Source of the DNA: Alternaria dauci
Lineage: Eukaryota > Ascomycota > Dothideomycetes > Pleosporales > Pleosporaceae
DNA: 64,000 bases
Direction of reading: 5' to 3'
NCBI RefSeq assembly: GCF_042100115.1
Contig: NC_091279.1
Location: forward strand, 1,612,001 to 1,676,000
Shown: piece by piece, positions 25,272 through 39,083 of the stretch
Numbering within the stretch: position 1 is the stretch's first letter
Layout: each line of letters begins with the position of its first letter
Program-made: the position numbers and the translations under genes
Notes under the pieces: generated by a model
The model's database searches: none
What the model was told of the DNA's origin: nothing
Seen by the model: the letters and a program-made list of their open reading frames with translations, nothing else

Positions 25272-26766
25272 TTTAGCCTTAGCCTTTAAAGACTTTTTTT
25301 TTATTATTATTATAGTACGTTTTAAGACTTTTTTTAAGATAAAGCACTAACTAAGTAACTATAGGCTTATACTTACGTTTAGTACTACTAGTATATATAT
25401 AGTATATTATAAACGCTAGACACTAAAGATATATAATAGTATTATATACCTACTAGAGATAAGATAATTTATAGTAACCTTCTAACTTATATACTACCCC
25501 CTACTATCTTCTACTATCCTCTACTATTCTTTACTATTTCTACCTTTTATAACTACTACTACTACTTTTACCTCTTCTTAAGAATAACTAACTAGCTACC
25601 TATAGTATAGCTACTACTATCTAATAATTAGCTTTAGTTAGAAGAATATTAGTACTAGCGCTATTTATACCTTATTCTCTTATCCCTATAGTATTTCTTT
25701 AAACTCCCTCTCCTTAAGCTTAGGATATTACTCCTCTAACGCCCTTTTAATATCCTTTATTTACTAGTATAGCTAGTACTTAGTTCCTTAGCTAAAAGTA
25801 CCTTATTTAAGAATAATAAAGTAGCTAAATATAAGGAGCTTATAGCTATAGTAGCTATCTATATAAGCTATATATACTAACTCCTTTACCTTCCTCTTTA
25901 TCTACGTCTTCCTCTACTTAATAGCTACTTCTATAATAATATTACTAAGACTAGAGATATTAATTATATTAATATTATCTACTATCTTAGTCTATAAGAG
26001 GTAGTAGAACTTAGGTAATTACTTATCTAACTTATTAATGACTACTCTAAGTAGCTCCTAAGTATATATAGGGTAAGTATATTACGTACTTATAGATATA
26101 TTAATTAGCACCTATCTAGCTAGGGTTTTTAGGCTAGGCTAGAAGACCTCCTAGATAAGGATAAAGAGGAAATGTATATATTAATATATAGTGCGATTTA
26201 ATTATAAATAGTATAAGTTAATTATATATAGTATAACTTAATTATATATAGTATAACTTAATTATATATAGTATAACTTAATTATATATAGTATAACTTA
26301 ATTATATATAGTATAACTTAATTATATATAGTATAACTTAATTATCTATAGTAGGATACTTTAAGTAAGTTAGTACGAGTATAAAGGTTAGAAGTAGCTA
26401 GGCTTTTATAGAAATGTACGAAATTCTAGGTAAGCTTAATTGTAGTAAAGATACTATGTCTTCCTCCCTTTATAATACATTATAATTGTATCGCTAGCTA
26501 ATGCTAGCGATCCCTAGTAGGCCTACTAAGGTTCAATAGGTATTTTTTTAGTTACCTTTAGTAAATCTTTTTAACTTTAGTTTTTATTTATAGATGTTAG
26601 AGGTTTACTACCCTAAATTACTAATTAGTCTATTATTCGAATTATATTATTAATTTATCTTTTTTTTTATTAACTTTTATAACTAATGAGTAGAGGGATA
26701 GCTACTTTTTACTTTTTTAAAGTTTTATTTTAATAATACCCCCCCTACTTATAGAAAATATAAAAT
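25272..26766 (+). repeat. 1.4 kb retroposon-like repeat, copy B
   Basis: Same family and orientation as copy A, about 1495 bp. Flanks 25261-25271 and 26767-26777 share TAAAGCTTTAG exactly (11 bp target-site duplication). It is longer than the other copies mainly because of a 20 bp tandem repeat at 26201-26360. Strongly RIP-mutated at its 5' end; the 3' half keeps a few CpA/TpG. Confidence 0.8.
26201..26360. repeat. 20 bp minisatellite inside copy B
   Basis: Eight units in a row: an imperfect unit at 26201-26220, six perfect units of ATTATATATAGTATAACTTA at 26221-26340, and an imperfect unit at 26341-26360. Copy C has only a degenerate version near 33.89-33.93 kb, so the array expanded in copy B. 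Perfect identity between units implies expansion after RIP. Confidence 0.9.
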
Positions 26767-26777
26767 TAAAGCTTTAG

Positions 26778-29700
26778 AGTTAGAGTTAGAATTTCCCTAA
26801 TCTTATATATATACCTATTATTCTTCTTTTATTAGATGTTTAGTAATAACTACTCTAAGAACTATCTTATTATCCTTCTATTATATAGTAGGTTATATTA
26901 ATAGTCTATAGTCTTAGGGTAGTAATCCTTTAGTATCTAGAATAACTAGAATATCTAATATAATACTACTATTTTCCTAGTACCTTAGATTCTATAATTT
27001 TATATTACCTCTATCTTCTTCTATAATATTATCTTTAAGATACTAGTAGAAGAGTTTTAGCCTTTTTCTTTATATAGTATATAGGAAAATAGTACTATTA
27101 AGGTCTTCTAGGTAGTAGGTTCTATAGTTAGGCCTTATTTCTTATACTCTATATAGTTATAGCTATCTTATATAAAGTTTTTAATCTCTTAATATATTAA
27201 TTTTATATATTAAATTCTAAAGAAGTACTAGGTCTCGAGGTATAATATCTTCTTAGTAACTTTCTGTTATATTATCTTACTATTCTTTCTTAGCTATATA
27301 TATAGTTCGTATCGGCTATCGCTTCCTTAGTAAACTAATCTCTAAGATCTAACTATATTACTTAAATTATAAGTAACTATACCTAATCTTTAACTTACTA
27401 GAATAGTAAAGTCTACTATATTAGTAGTAATAGTTTAATTAGTAGGACTAGGTTCTAGCTAGTAACTAACTAATATAAAGAGTAGCTAGTCTATTCTTAT
27501 ATTAAAATTCTATCTATAAGAAGTACTATAAGAAGATTCTTAATCTATAAACCTAAGAGTTTTACTAAAGTATTTATAATAGGCTTATATCCTTCTTTAA
27601 TCTTACTTATTACTTATAAGTTATATACTAATAACTATATATAGTTAATCTTATAGGTTTTTAGTAAAAGTTAACTACTTTAGTAAAGTCTAGTCTACTA
27701 TCTACTATAAGTTTTCTTATTATACTCTATCTATATATAATATCTTTATAAATAAACTTAGTAATAGTCTTAGACTAGTTATTTAATAGTATGTAGGCTT
27801 CTAGCTATCTACTAAGATAGTCCCTTATAATTACTAGGTACTTCTTTCTAGAGTATTATAGTATATAGACTATATCTATAGTAACTATTTCCTAGATTAT
27901 AAAGCTATACGTATTAGTAAGTATACCTACTATCCTTTTTAATAATCTTTATTAATAATCTAGGTATATTACTAAACGTCTATAAATATAGTTATATATC
28001 CTATTCTACTAGTAACGTTATATAAGTATTAAGTATACTATATTTACTCTATAATATCTAATCTATTAATAAATATTCTATACTATAGTAGATTATAAGT
28101 TAGGATTATTTATAACTCTCTTAATAGCTATATTATATAAGGTTTTCTTAAATAGTATTCTATCTTAGATAAAGAAGTTTAGGGCTCTCTTTTTCTATAC
28201 CTAAAGCTCTTATAGGGTTATATCTCTTAGTATTTTTAAGTTTAATAGGAATTAAGTATATTATTTAGACGTATTAATAAACTCTTACTAGAGTGTTCTC
28301 CCTTTTAGTAATAGTAAAGAAGGTATATTAATATTCCTAATTATATAATTAATAAATTCTTTAAGATTATCTTTAGGTTCTTCTAGTAGTTCTTATCTAT
28401 TTAGTTTTAGGTACCTTAAGAGAGTATCTACTACTATATTTTTTTTACCTAAGATATACTTAATATTAAAATCCTAAAGTATAATAGTAGATATCTATCT
28501 ATTTATTACTAACCCTAGGTTATCTATAGAGGATCTATTAAGCTAGGTAATAAGAGTAACTATATTAGTTTTAATAGTAAAGTATATTCTATATAGATAT
28601 ATTTAAAACTTTTTTAAGGCCTATAGTACTACCTTATATTCTAACTTTATAGAATACTATATTTATTCTTATACTAACTATAAGGTACTTTTAAATTAGA
28701 CTAAGTAATATTTACTATCTTCCTTAATTTACTTAATATATACTCCTACTCTATCTTAGCTAGTATCTATTATAAGGAATATTTTATTAGTAAGGATATC
28801 TAAATAATCTAAATTAATAAGTAATAGTACTAAAAGAATAGACTATTTTAAGGTATATATAGCCTTATCCTATTCCTTTAGCTATATAAACTCTATATCC
28901 TCTTAGAGGAGATAGAATAGGGGTTTTACTACTAGAGTAAAATAGTTAACTTAAATATAGTAGTATATATAAATACCTATAAATAATTAAACCTTTATAT
29001 AGTTCTTATAAAGTAGCTAGTTTAAAATCTTATTAACTTTCTTAATATTAGGGTACTAGCTATTTAGACTTACCTTATATCTTACTACTTTTAATTATTT
29101 TATAAGGAAGTAGTATTTCTTCCTATTTACTATACCTTCTACTTACTTAATATCTACTAGGACCTAATCTAGTTATTAGATATATTCTAGAATATACTAT
29201 TATATTCTAAGGAAAGATTCTTCTCTTTTATAGTTTATTTTAGGTCCCTTAGAAGTAATATTATTTATAAATAGTATTATCTCTAGCTAATAGTCCTTTA
29301 GGATCTTTATTATTACTCTCTAAAAGGTAGTAACTAAATTTATAGTACTTATAACTATAGTATAAGATTAAATAAGGCTAATTAGTATTTAGAAAGCTAT
29401 TATATCTTAACTATCTAAGTAGAGGGTAATCTAGTTATAGCTAGAGAATAAGTCTATAAGAAATATAATCTTATAGTTAGTAAAGTATTTAGAAAACTTA
29501 TTAGTAGTAGGAAGGAGATTTATATCTCTTATAGTAATACTATTAAGTCTTTATTTATTACTAATCTAGTGTACTCTTATATCTTTCTTAGGGACTAAGT
29601 ACTATATATTATAATATTAGCTATTATATCTTTCTTATATACCCTTATTTAATTATATATTAACTATTATAATTACTTTTAGTTTAAGGGCCTTTAGGAC

Positions 29701-32700
29701 TATAAAGTTATATATCTACTATACTTTATATAGTATAGTCCTTATTTTATAGGGTAGGTAGATATCTAGGTAAATTTACCCTACCTCTTTAAATTACTAT
29801 AATAGCGTACTTTCTTTATTATAGAGTATTTTAATTATTATATTATACCCTTATAGTATAAGCTATTCTCTAATATATAACTTAGTAATCCTTTCTATTA
29901 TTAGTTAGGTTCCTCTTAGAAATATAGTATAGCGCTATTTAAATAAGTAGTTATAGGAACCTAGATTAGAGTTTTAAATATTAATATATAGGTATTAACG
30001 TTTAATTACCCTCTCCTTCTAGTCCTTATATCTAAATTCTATTAGTACCTCTTATCTAGGAATATCTACTAGCTAAACCTTCTTATCTACTATTTTATAT
30101 AGTATATATAAGTTATTATTTCTTTAGATATAAAGTAATTATTCTTAGTTTATATATTCTTAGTTTAACTTACTTATAATCGCGTACTAACTAAGTTCTA
30201 ATAGACCCTCTAAGTCTTCTACTTTACTTATAGCTATTATAAAGACTAGATTTATCTATTATATCTAACTTTAGATATCTTATTTACTAAAGATTATTCT
30301 ATACTCTCCTAGTCTAGTAGTAGGATTAGACTATACTACTTTAAAAAGATACTTTACCATTACTACCTTAGGAGGATATTAATTACTATTTATAAATATA
30401 TTAATTATACCTAATCCTAAGGACTTATTATTAAGTAGGTATACTTCCCCTATACTTATACCTACTACTTATTTTTTAAATCTTTATTATCTTTATAGGG
30501 CGTTATCTATAATAGGTAATATAGTACTAGGTTAGATACTATAAAGACTATATTCTTAGTACTATCTTCTAAGAGTATCTTATATATAACTCTCCTAAAA
30601 GTGTTATATTAAATAGTTATCTTTATATATATATATATACTAAGGACCTCTTAGTATTACTAATTAAGTAACGTTAGTAACTATTTAGAAGTTAATAAGT
30701 ATTATTACTAAACCTATTTATATAGGTATATTAAAAGCTATTCTAATAAAAGGATTATATATACTATTTACTAAGGTAACTCCTTAAGGCGCGTTACTAA
30801 GTTTATAATATATAAGTTTATATAGTATTTTTATAGCTTTAGCTACGCTAAGTTATAAGATATTTATCTAAGTACTAGTATTAATTAGGTACTTTATAGA
30901 GTTACTATTAATTATTACCTAATATTTAGGTAAGTCTATTTATATATAGGCTTATTTATTTTATTAGTATATACTATATACTACTTTAGTAGGGAGTACG
31001 TCTTATTCTTTAATCTAAGTATTACCTCTTCTAGTACCTCTATATCTAGTTTATACGCCTGTATTATATAGATAAAGTATACTATACTTTTTACTACTAT
31101 ATATTATTATACTATAATAATTATATTCTAGTATAGGAATATAGATTGCTAGGTTAGGGTTAGTAATAGCTAGCTAATTAGTTTTTATAGTAGAATCTAG
31201 GTAATATCTAGAGAACTTAGATTCTATACCTACCCTAACTTCTAATACATTAATACTTCTACTACCCTTAACTACCTCTATATCTCTATCTAAAAGGTTA
31301 TATAGGTACTTTTTTAGTCCTTCTTAGCTTATTAGGTCTATAATAGTAATACCTCTTACTTCCTAGTTAAGTAAAGCTACTATAATATTGTTAGAGTTTA
31401 TATAAAGTAACTCCTATAGTCCTTCCTTAAGTAAAGTACTTATAAATTTTATAGCTCTTTTCTTATATCCTTATTATAGTTATTTTAAATCTATAGATAT
31501 ATTACTACTAAAAGTTACTAACTAAGGTAGCTTAATAATAGAGAATAGGTCCTCTTCTTACTATATTTCCTAGTATTAATATATAGTATCTATTAGCTAG
31601 GAATTTATAATAAGATTATTAGAGACTATAAGGGTACCTTTATATAGCTCTTTAGTAATCTTATACTCTCTATTATTCTTAGTAGGTCTTCTTTATTTCT
31701 AGATATCTCTATTCCTTATACTATTTATATTTTATAATCTTATACTATTCCTAGGTTTAGGGTATATTATAGCGTTAGCTTTAGTAAGAGTTCTAAGAGT
31801 AGATTCTTCTCCTCTTAAGATAATATTTACTTTATTAACCTTATCTAGTTAATTATCTATATTAAGTAAGTAGGGGTTAAATAGTTAGTCTTAGAACTAC
31901 TAGAAGTAAAGTAATCTATTATATTTCTCTTTATATTAGTCTAAAGAGGAAGTAATATTAGCTTAAGCTATAAGGTTTTATAGTCTAGTATACCTTATAG
32001 CTAGATATAAGTCTCTTCTTAGAAACTTCTTAAGAATAATACTTAAAGCTAGCTAGTTAAGGATATTATTAGTAATATTAATATATTCTCTAATCTTAGC
32101 TTTTAGCTATTAGAGAATAAAGTTAAGAGGAATTAATCTTAGGATCTCTCTAAGTCTTATATATAGAGGGCTAAAGTAGGAAGTCTTATACTTAGTATCT
32201 AGGTCTTAGTTAAAGCTAAACTACCCTATTATCTTTAGTTAATTATATAGGTTATAGTCCTTAACCTAATATCCTATCTTATTATATATATTATATATAT
32301 GATAATATTCTCTACTACTATAATTAGCTATATCTTAGTTTAGGGCTATATTTCTAGGTACTATAGTAATAAAGGTAGTATTATTCCTTTTATTTAGAGG
32401 TCTAGCTATTATAGCTTTAGTAATAAAGTATATATAATTACTTAGCTTCTTTAGTAACCTAGACGTATCTAGATAGACTATTAGTATATCTACTATAGCT
32501 AGTTTAATCTTTATATCTCTTAGGAATTTTATTAAATTTTCTACCTCCTTATCTATATTATTTAGGGGAGAAGGAATAGTAACTACCTTCTTTATCTTAG
32601 ATATAGCTTCCCTTATACTTTCTAGGGTAAAGGTTACTTTCTTATTAGATAGTATAATACGTTATATTTCGATATTAATAATACTTCTTTCTTAATAATT

Positions 32701-32739
32701 TATATTATTAAGACTATTAATCTTCTTATAGTAGGATTT
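26778..32739 (-). mobile_element. RIP-wrecked Ty3/gypsy-type retroelement, pol on minus strand
   Basis: Reading the minus strand and treating TAA/TAG as mutated Gln codons gives recognisable pol. The reverse transcriptase lies at about 29.0-29.5 kb (segments like FSSYNQITLYLDS, then a block ending INNITSKGPK). RNase H follows at about 28.6-29.0 kb (PLFYLLQED, then a block around IFLIVDTSQD). Integrase lies at about 27.5-28.0 kb (VDIVYIL, then IIRDYLSRQLEAYILLNN). The order RT-RNaseH-integrase is that of Ty3/gypsy. The upstream part at higher coordinates (about 30-32.7 kb) should be gag/protease but was not resolved. LTRs were not identified. It has many stops and cannot encode a product. Confidence 0.7.
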
Positions 32740-32933
32740 TGTAGGGGAGTATTACTACCTAGAGGATACTAGGCCTAACTAGGCCTAGCTCCTCTCTTAG
32801 CTCTCTCTCCTCTTACTATATCTTCCTCCCTTCCCTTTTCCTCTCTTCTAGAGGTTATCTACTATTCTCTATTCTAAATATAAGCTACCTTTATAACTAG
32901 CTTACCCTTCTATATATAATATCTACCTTATAT
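32740..32933 (+). repeat. Left LTR of the plus-strand gypsy element
   Basis: Starts TGTAGGGGAGTATTACTACC and shares about 190 bp with 43219-43411, including the TAGGCCTAGCTCCTCTCTTA and CTTCTAGAGGTTATCTACT blocks. The right boundary is set by where similarity ends and is approximate. Confidence 0.78.
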
Positions 32934-32964
32934 AATAGTAGACCTTATAAGCTAATAAGGCTTA

Positions 32965-34329
32965 GCTTTAGCCTTTATAGACTTTTTTTGTTGTTACAGC
33001 ACGTTTAGGGACATTTTTTAAAATAAAGTACTAACTAGGTAACTACAGGCTTATATAAGCCTATATTTAGTACTACTAGCACGTACGTAGTATGTTATAA
33101 ACGCTAGATACAAAGACATATAATAGTATTATACGTAGACTAGAGACTATAAGACGTAACCTTCTAACTTATACACTATCCTCTACTATCCTTTACTATT
33201 TCCGCCCTTCGTAACCTTCGTAGCCGCCCTTTATAACCGCCGCCGCCGCTACTACTACCTCTACTACTACTACCTCTACCCCTTCCTAAGAATAACTACT
33301 TATAGCTACTACTACACTTTTAACTTTAACTAGAGGAACGTTAGTAGTAGCGCTATCTACGCTATATTCTTATATCTCTATAATATCTATTTAAATTCCC
33401 TCTCCTTAAGCCTAGGATATTAATCCTCTCTCACCTATTTAATATTAACTACTTACCTACGTAGCTAGGCCTAGGTTTCCTACCTAAAGCCCCCCTAGTT
33501 AAGGAGAAAGATATAGCTAAATATAAGGAGCTTATAGCTATAGCGCCTATTAAGCTAAGCCTTACGCCTAAGCTCCCTAACCTTCTACTATATCTATATT
33601 ATCCTCTCCTTAATAGACTCTTCTATAATAATATTACTAATATAGGTGTTAATCTAATCCCTCTTAGATACTCTACTGTCCTAGAATATATAGTAGAACT
33701 CTAGTAATTACTTATTTAACTTATCGCAGACCCCCTTAGGGCGGCTCCTAGGTATATATAAGGCTAGTATATTATATACTTATAGATAGATTAATTAGTA
33801 CTAGTCTAGTTAGGGTTTTTAGGCTATAATAGAAGACCTCTTAGATAAAGATCTAAAGGAAATCTATAGTATTTATATATAGTGCGATTTAATTATATAG
33901 GATTTAATTATATATAATTTAATTACATATAGTAAGATACTTAAAGTTAGTATTAGTATAAAGGTTAGAAGTAGCTAGGTTTTTATATAACCCTTCTTAG
34001 TTATAGTAAATATACTATATCCTCTCTCCCCTTTATAATATATTATAATTATATTACTAGCTAATAGCTAGTAATCCCTATTAAGCCCTCCTAAGGTTTA
34101 ATAAGTATCTTTTTTTAGTTACCTTTAGTAAATTTTTTTAACCTTAGTTTTCACGTATAGATGTTAGAGCTTTACTACTATAAAACGCTAATTAGTCTAG
34201 CGTTTAAATTACGTTATTACTTTATCTTTTTTATTAACTTTTATAACTAATAAGTAAAGGGATAGCTACTTTTTACTTTTTTAAAGTTTTATTTTAATAA
34301 TACCCCCCTACTTATAGAAAATAAAAAAA
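32965..34329 (+). repeat. 1.4 kb retroposon-like repeat, copy C
   Basis: Inserted just after the left LTR of the gypsy element. Flanked by a 20 bp target-site duplication (32945-32964 and 34330-34349) with one mismatch, both reading TTATAAGCTAA...AAGGCTTA. Starts GCTTTAGCCTTTATAGAC and ends in a run of A. It carries CpA/TpG in its first 150 bp, including a GCCGCCGCCGC stretch at about 33.24 kb, so it is less RIP-mutated there than copies A and B. Confidence 0.85.
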
Positions 34330-34349
34330 TTATAAGCTAAAAAGGCTTA

Positions 34350-37300
34350 CTATAGGCTTTTAGCTTAGATTAAAGTAAATAGTCTTTACTTACTCTTAGT
34401 TATTATATAGAAGAGTAGTCTTAGTAGCTAGCTCTTAGCTAAGTCTAGTACTTTTAGATAATAAGAAACTAAGTTTCTTATTACTACTATAAGTTTAGAT
34501 TTAAGACCTTATCTCTAAGAGATAGCTTACTATAAGATAACCTTTTACTAACTAATAGCCTAGAGTATATAGCCTTTTACTATACTTACCTTAGAGTACC
34601 TTACCTAGAACCTTATATAAAAGAGTATAAAACCCTAGATAAAACCTCCCTTCTAAAGAAGATAGTAGTTAAGAGGACTAATATTATAATTCTTTAAACT
34701 TACCTTATACCTTACTTAGAACCTTACGTAATAGAGTATAACCTTATAGATAAGAACCTAACTCTAGAGAAGATAGTAGTTAAAAGGACTAATATTATAA
34801 TTTACTAGACTTACTTTAGGGACTAGTTTAGTCTATACCTAATAGCTAGTAACTAAGTTACTTAATAAGTAGTAAACTTTTACTACTACTATATAAAAAC
34901 TCTTTCTTACTATATAGTTATAAAATTCTACGCACTAAAAATTTCTCCTCTTCTTCTTACTATATATAACCTACTTACTTAACTCTACCTTTCCTCTAAC
35001 TTAACTATACTAATAGCTAACTAAGATAATAAAGAGTTTAAGTAAAGATAAACTATAACTAAACTTAGGTCTAAGACCTCTTAACTACCTCCCTACTATC
35101 CTCTTATATACTTAGTCTTACGCGCCTTAGAAGCTACTAATTACTTAATATTACGCCTAACTAATATAAATAATAATATATTTAACCTTATAGCTAAAGA
35201 CTCTAACTATAATAGTTTTATTACTTTATAAGAGGCGTAACTAAGTTTTAGTATCTAATTTAGTAGTAGAAAGGTCTAGTAATATAATCCTAGAGCCTTA
35301 CCCTTTGTAATTAATAGTAAAAGCTTATTAATAGTAGATAAGGTAGATAAAGCTAGCGTAACTATACTACTAGTAAAATATAAACCTACTTTATTTACTC
35401 TAGCTAAACCCTTAGTAACCCTGTAGATAAATAATAGGATAAAGAAGTAGTCTAACTAAGTAATAGCCTTTTTAGACTATAGATAGGTAAAAATATATAA
35501 TAATCTTAACCTCTTCTAGCTAAAGCTTAGTCTAGATAAATAGACTACTTTCTACTTCTTAGTTTAAGAGTTACTATCCTCTAGCTACCCTACTAGTTTT
35601 AAGGCCCTTAATAAAGAAGCCCTTAGTAATCTAGCTATAGCTATCTACTCTATATACTAGTATAATTATAACTTATAAATTAGAGTGCGTAAGGAGTAGT
35701 AGAGGGTGTAAATATAACTTAAGGATAAAATTATAAAGAATAGGGAGACTAAGAACCTCTAGTAAATACTAGAATAGGAGTATATAGATTAGAACGTATA
35801 CGCTAAGCTTATAGAGGAGTAGAGGTTATACTATACTAGCTATTAATAGTAGCTTACTAATATTTAAAATAAGCTATATATAGCTTAGCGCGACGCCCTT
35901 CTTTAAAAAGATTAGGTTTAGGACGCCTAGCTAAGCTTATATTAACTAGCTTACTAACTATCCCTAAACTAGCTTCCTTCTTTCCTTAACTATAATTAAC
36001 CTTTATTAGTAAATAAGCTTAACTTATTTAGACACTAGTCCTATAACCTACTACTAATACCTACTAAGGATAATATATCTTTTATAGCTAATAGGGAAGC
36101 TATCCCTATTCTAGAACCTCTATAAGGAGTAATAACTATTATTAACTTACTTTAATAGTTCTATAACTCTAAAGACTAGAATAGCCCTAAACTAGCTATC
36201 TTTAAGAGTAGTACCTAACGCCTATATAAATTTATTAGAAATATACTTTCGCACTAGTAAGCTAATAGTAAGTATTACTAATATCTACTCTAGTATATTT
36301 AGTCTTTCTTTTTATTTATAAGTAGAGAGGCTAGAGATACCTTAGTAGGAGGACTAATAAGCTTTATATATATTTATAAGATAGAAATTAAATACTTTAT
36401 AGTACTCTTTAATATTTAGGGAGACCTAAACCCCTTTATTATAAATAAAGCCTCTATAATAACTCTTACCTATCTACTTATACTAGAGGAATTTAAGATA
36501 AATAAAGAGGCCTAGGTATCTTTCAAAGTCTAATTCATATCCTTAGCTTAGAACCTAAATATTCCCTTTTAGTCTAGGGGAGTTTATATCTTCTAAAAGC
36601 TACCTATACGCTATATCTAGAACCTAGCCTTAATTAATTAAACTCTAGATTCTTAAGCCTTATATAATAAGATACTAATAGAAATTACTTAATATATCTT
36701 ATAGTATAACTCCACTTAGCTTAAAGGCTTCCTAGATTTAAAAGCTAACTAAAACTAATAGGGTAATATACTACACCTAATAGGCTAATTTAGTACTAAT
36801 AAGGGTACTAGAGCTCCTTATATAATAGGCTACCCTAAGGCTAATAACTTACTAAAGATAGATAATCTACTAAAAGCTAAAAAGCTATTAGCTTCTAAGG
36901 ATCTAAGGACTTACTTTACCTATAGATTAGTAGATTACTTAGCTTATAATTACTTAAATAAACTTACTAATAAAGGCTCTACTAAAATTAAAGTAGAAAC
37001 TACTACCTAATACTAGTTTTATACCTACCTAGATAATAGTTTTAACTCTCCCCTAGCTAAGGAATATAAGTCTAATAATACTAAATTAGAGCCTAATTTA
37101 GAAAACTAAAAACTCTATAAGCTAGGCTACCCCTTAGAGTAAATAAATAGCTATAGCTAGAAGTATTAGTTAACTCCTATATAGGTATTACTCTATAGGA
37201 ATCTACTAAGCTTCTATAATAAGTCTCTACTTAGGAATCTTAAGTATTAACCCTAATATAAGATAAACTATCTAAATTTATATTTTATTCTTTTATTAGA

Positions 37301-37655
37301 CGCTCCTATATAGTCCTATATATCTGTTATATATTAGCTAATAATAGCACTAATTCTAATTTTATTTCCTAAAAGTTTCTTAATTAAATCTACACTTTTT
37401 AGCTAATTCCCCTAGTTAAATATATTCTTTATAGCAGCTATAATAGTAAACTATTAGAATCTATTACCTATCGCGTTAAATTCTTTCTATAGATAGATAA
37501 TTATATTAAATAAATAATAGCCTACGTAGTAAACTCTTATAAGTTATTTAATCTAGTCCTTAGGTTTAAATAGTATAAACTCTATTACCCTTAATTAAAC
37601 TACTAAGATAGTATAATTAAATTTATAGATAAATACTATTAACTAAACTACTAGC
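34350..37655 (+). pseudogene. gag and protease region of the gypsy element (RIP-inactivated)
   Basis: Plus-strand translation with stops read as former Gln/Trp gives gag-like text at about 36.4-36.9 kb (GDLNPFIINKASIITLTYLL, KLPIRYI, RLVDYLA). A retropepsin-like segment follows at about 37.35-37.65 kb (SITYRVKFFLQIDNYIK, IIAYVVNSYKLFNLVLRFK). The upstream 2 kb is probably the rest of gag but is not assignable. Copy D interrupts the polyprotein between protease and reverse transcriptase. Confidence 0.6.
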
Positions 37656-37673
37656 TTAAGAAATAACTACTTA

Positions 37674-39083
37674 GCTTTAGCCTTTACAGACTTTTTTTAT
37701 TGTTATAGCACATTTAGCGACTTTTTTTGAGATAAAGCGCTAACTAGGTGACCGCGGGCTTATGCCTATGTTCAGCACTACTAGTACACACATAGTGTGT
37801 TATAAACGCTAGACATAAAGATATATAATAGTATTATGCGCTTACTAGAGACGAGACGTAACCTTCTAACTTATACGCTATCCTTCGCTATTTCTACCCT
37901 CTATAGCCGCTCCTACTCCTACCCCTACTATATCCCTTCCTTATAATACCTATATTACCGCTAACTATAACCTATAAGTTAAATAACTATACAGCTAGTA
38001 CACTAAGCGCAGCTAATATACTTTAGAGCCTTTTACTATCCCTATAGTTATAGTTATAGCCTTATTTAAACGCTATCTATAATACTATTACTACTAGATA
38101 ATTAACTTTAGCTAGAGGAATACTAGTAGTATAGTTATCTACGCCTTGTTTCGCTCGCCCTATAGTATACGTTTAAACTCCCTCTCTATAACACCTAGAT
38201 CCCTCTCCTTAACCGCCTTATTAACGTCTATAATTTATTAGTATAGCTACTTCTTAGTCTCTTTACTAACGCCTAAAGCTACTATAGCTAAGTAGCTATA
38301 CCTAATAAGCTTAATAAGGTAACGCGTATTAGTATATATAATAAATATTAACTTAAACCCCTTCCTCCTTAGGATTATTATTATAGTCTCCTCTACTCTC
38401 TCCTTTATTATAATATAGCTAACCCTAGTCTCTCTTATAAGGTCCTTATTAGGTTTAGTATAGTAAAAGTGCTAAAGGACCTTAGGTTTACGCTCCTCTA
38501 ACTCCTAGAAGACTTTTAGGGGTAGCTTACTAATATATATAATACTTAGATCTTTTATAATATTAAATAGTATAAGCGGGACCTCCCCTACTAGGGTATA
38601 ATTATTCTTACAGTATAATATATTAAGGATTACTATAGTATTTGTATACGAGGCGGTTGTATACAGTGTAAAATAATTATATATAGTATTAAAGCTTATA
38701 AGTTAATATTAGTATAAAGGTTAGAAGTAGCTAGGTTTTTATATAACCCCCTCTTAGTTATAGTAAATATACTTTATCTTCTCTCCCCTTCGTAATATAT
38801 TATAATTATATCGCTAGCTAATAGCTAGTAATCCCTATTATACCCTCCTAAGGTTTAATAGGTATCTTTTTTTAGTTACTTTTAGTAAAAATATTTTAAC
38901 TTTAGTTTTTATGTATAGATATTAGGGCTTTACTATAAAACGCTTACTAGTCCTGTGTTCGAACCGCGTTATTACTTTATCTTTTTTATCGACTTTTGCG
39001 ACTAAGAAGCAGAGGGATAGCTGCTTTTCATTTTTTTGAAGTTATATTTTAATGATACCCCTATACTTGCAGAAAACAAAAAA
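37674..39083 (+). repeat. 1.4 kb retroposon-like repeat, copy D (least mutated)
   Basis: Inserted between protease and RT of the gypsy element. The flanks 37656-37673 and 39084-39101 match at 14 of 18 positions, all differences being transitions, as expected of a target-site duplication later hit by RIP. Its 5' and 3' ends keep CpA, TpG and CpG. Near the 3' end GTTCGAACC (38957-38965) fits the RNA polymerase III B-box (tRNA T-arm) consensus; in copy A the same site reads GTTTAAATC, which is the C-to-T/G-to-A product. Ends GCAGAAAACAAAAAAT. Confidence 0.82.

Noticed and set aside
21017..39083. The 1.4 kb repeats as solo LTRs
   Set aside because: They have no TG...CA ends, an A-rich 3' end, and 11-20 bp flanking duplications, all against an LTR origin.
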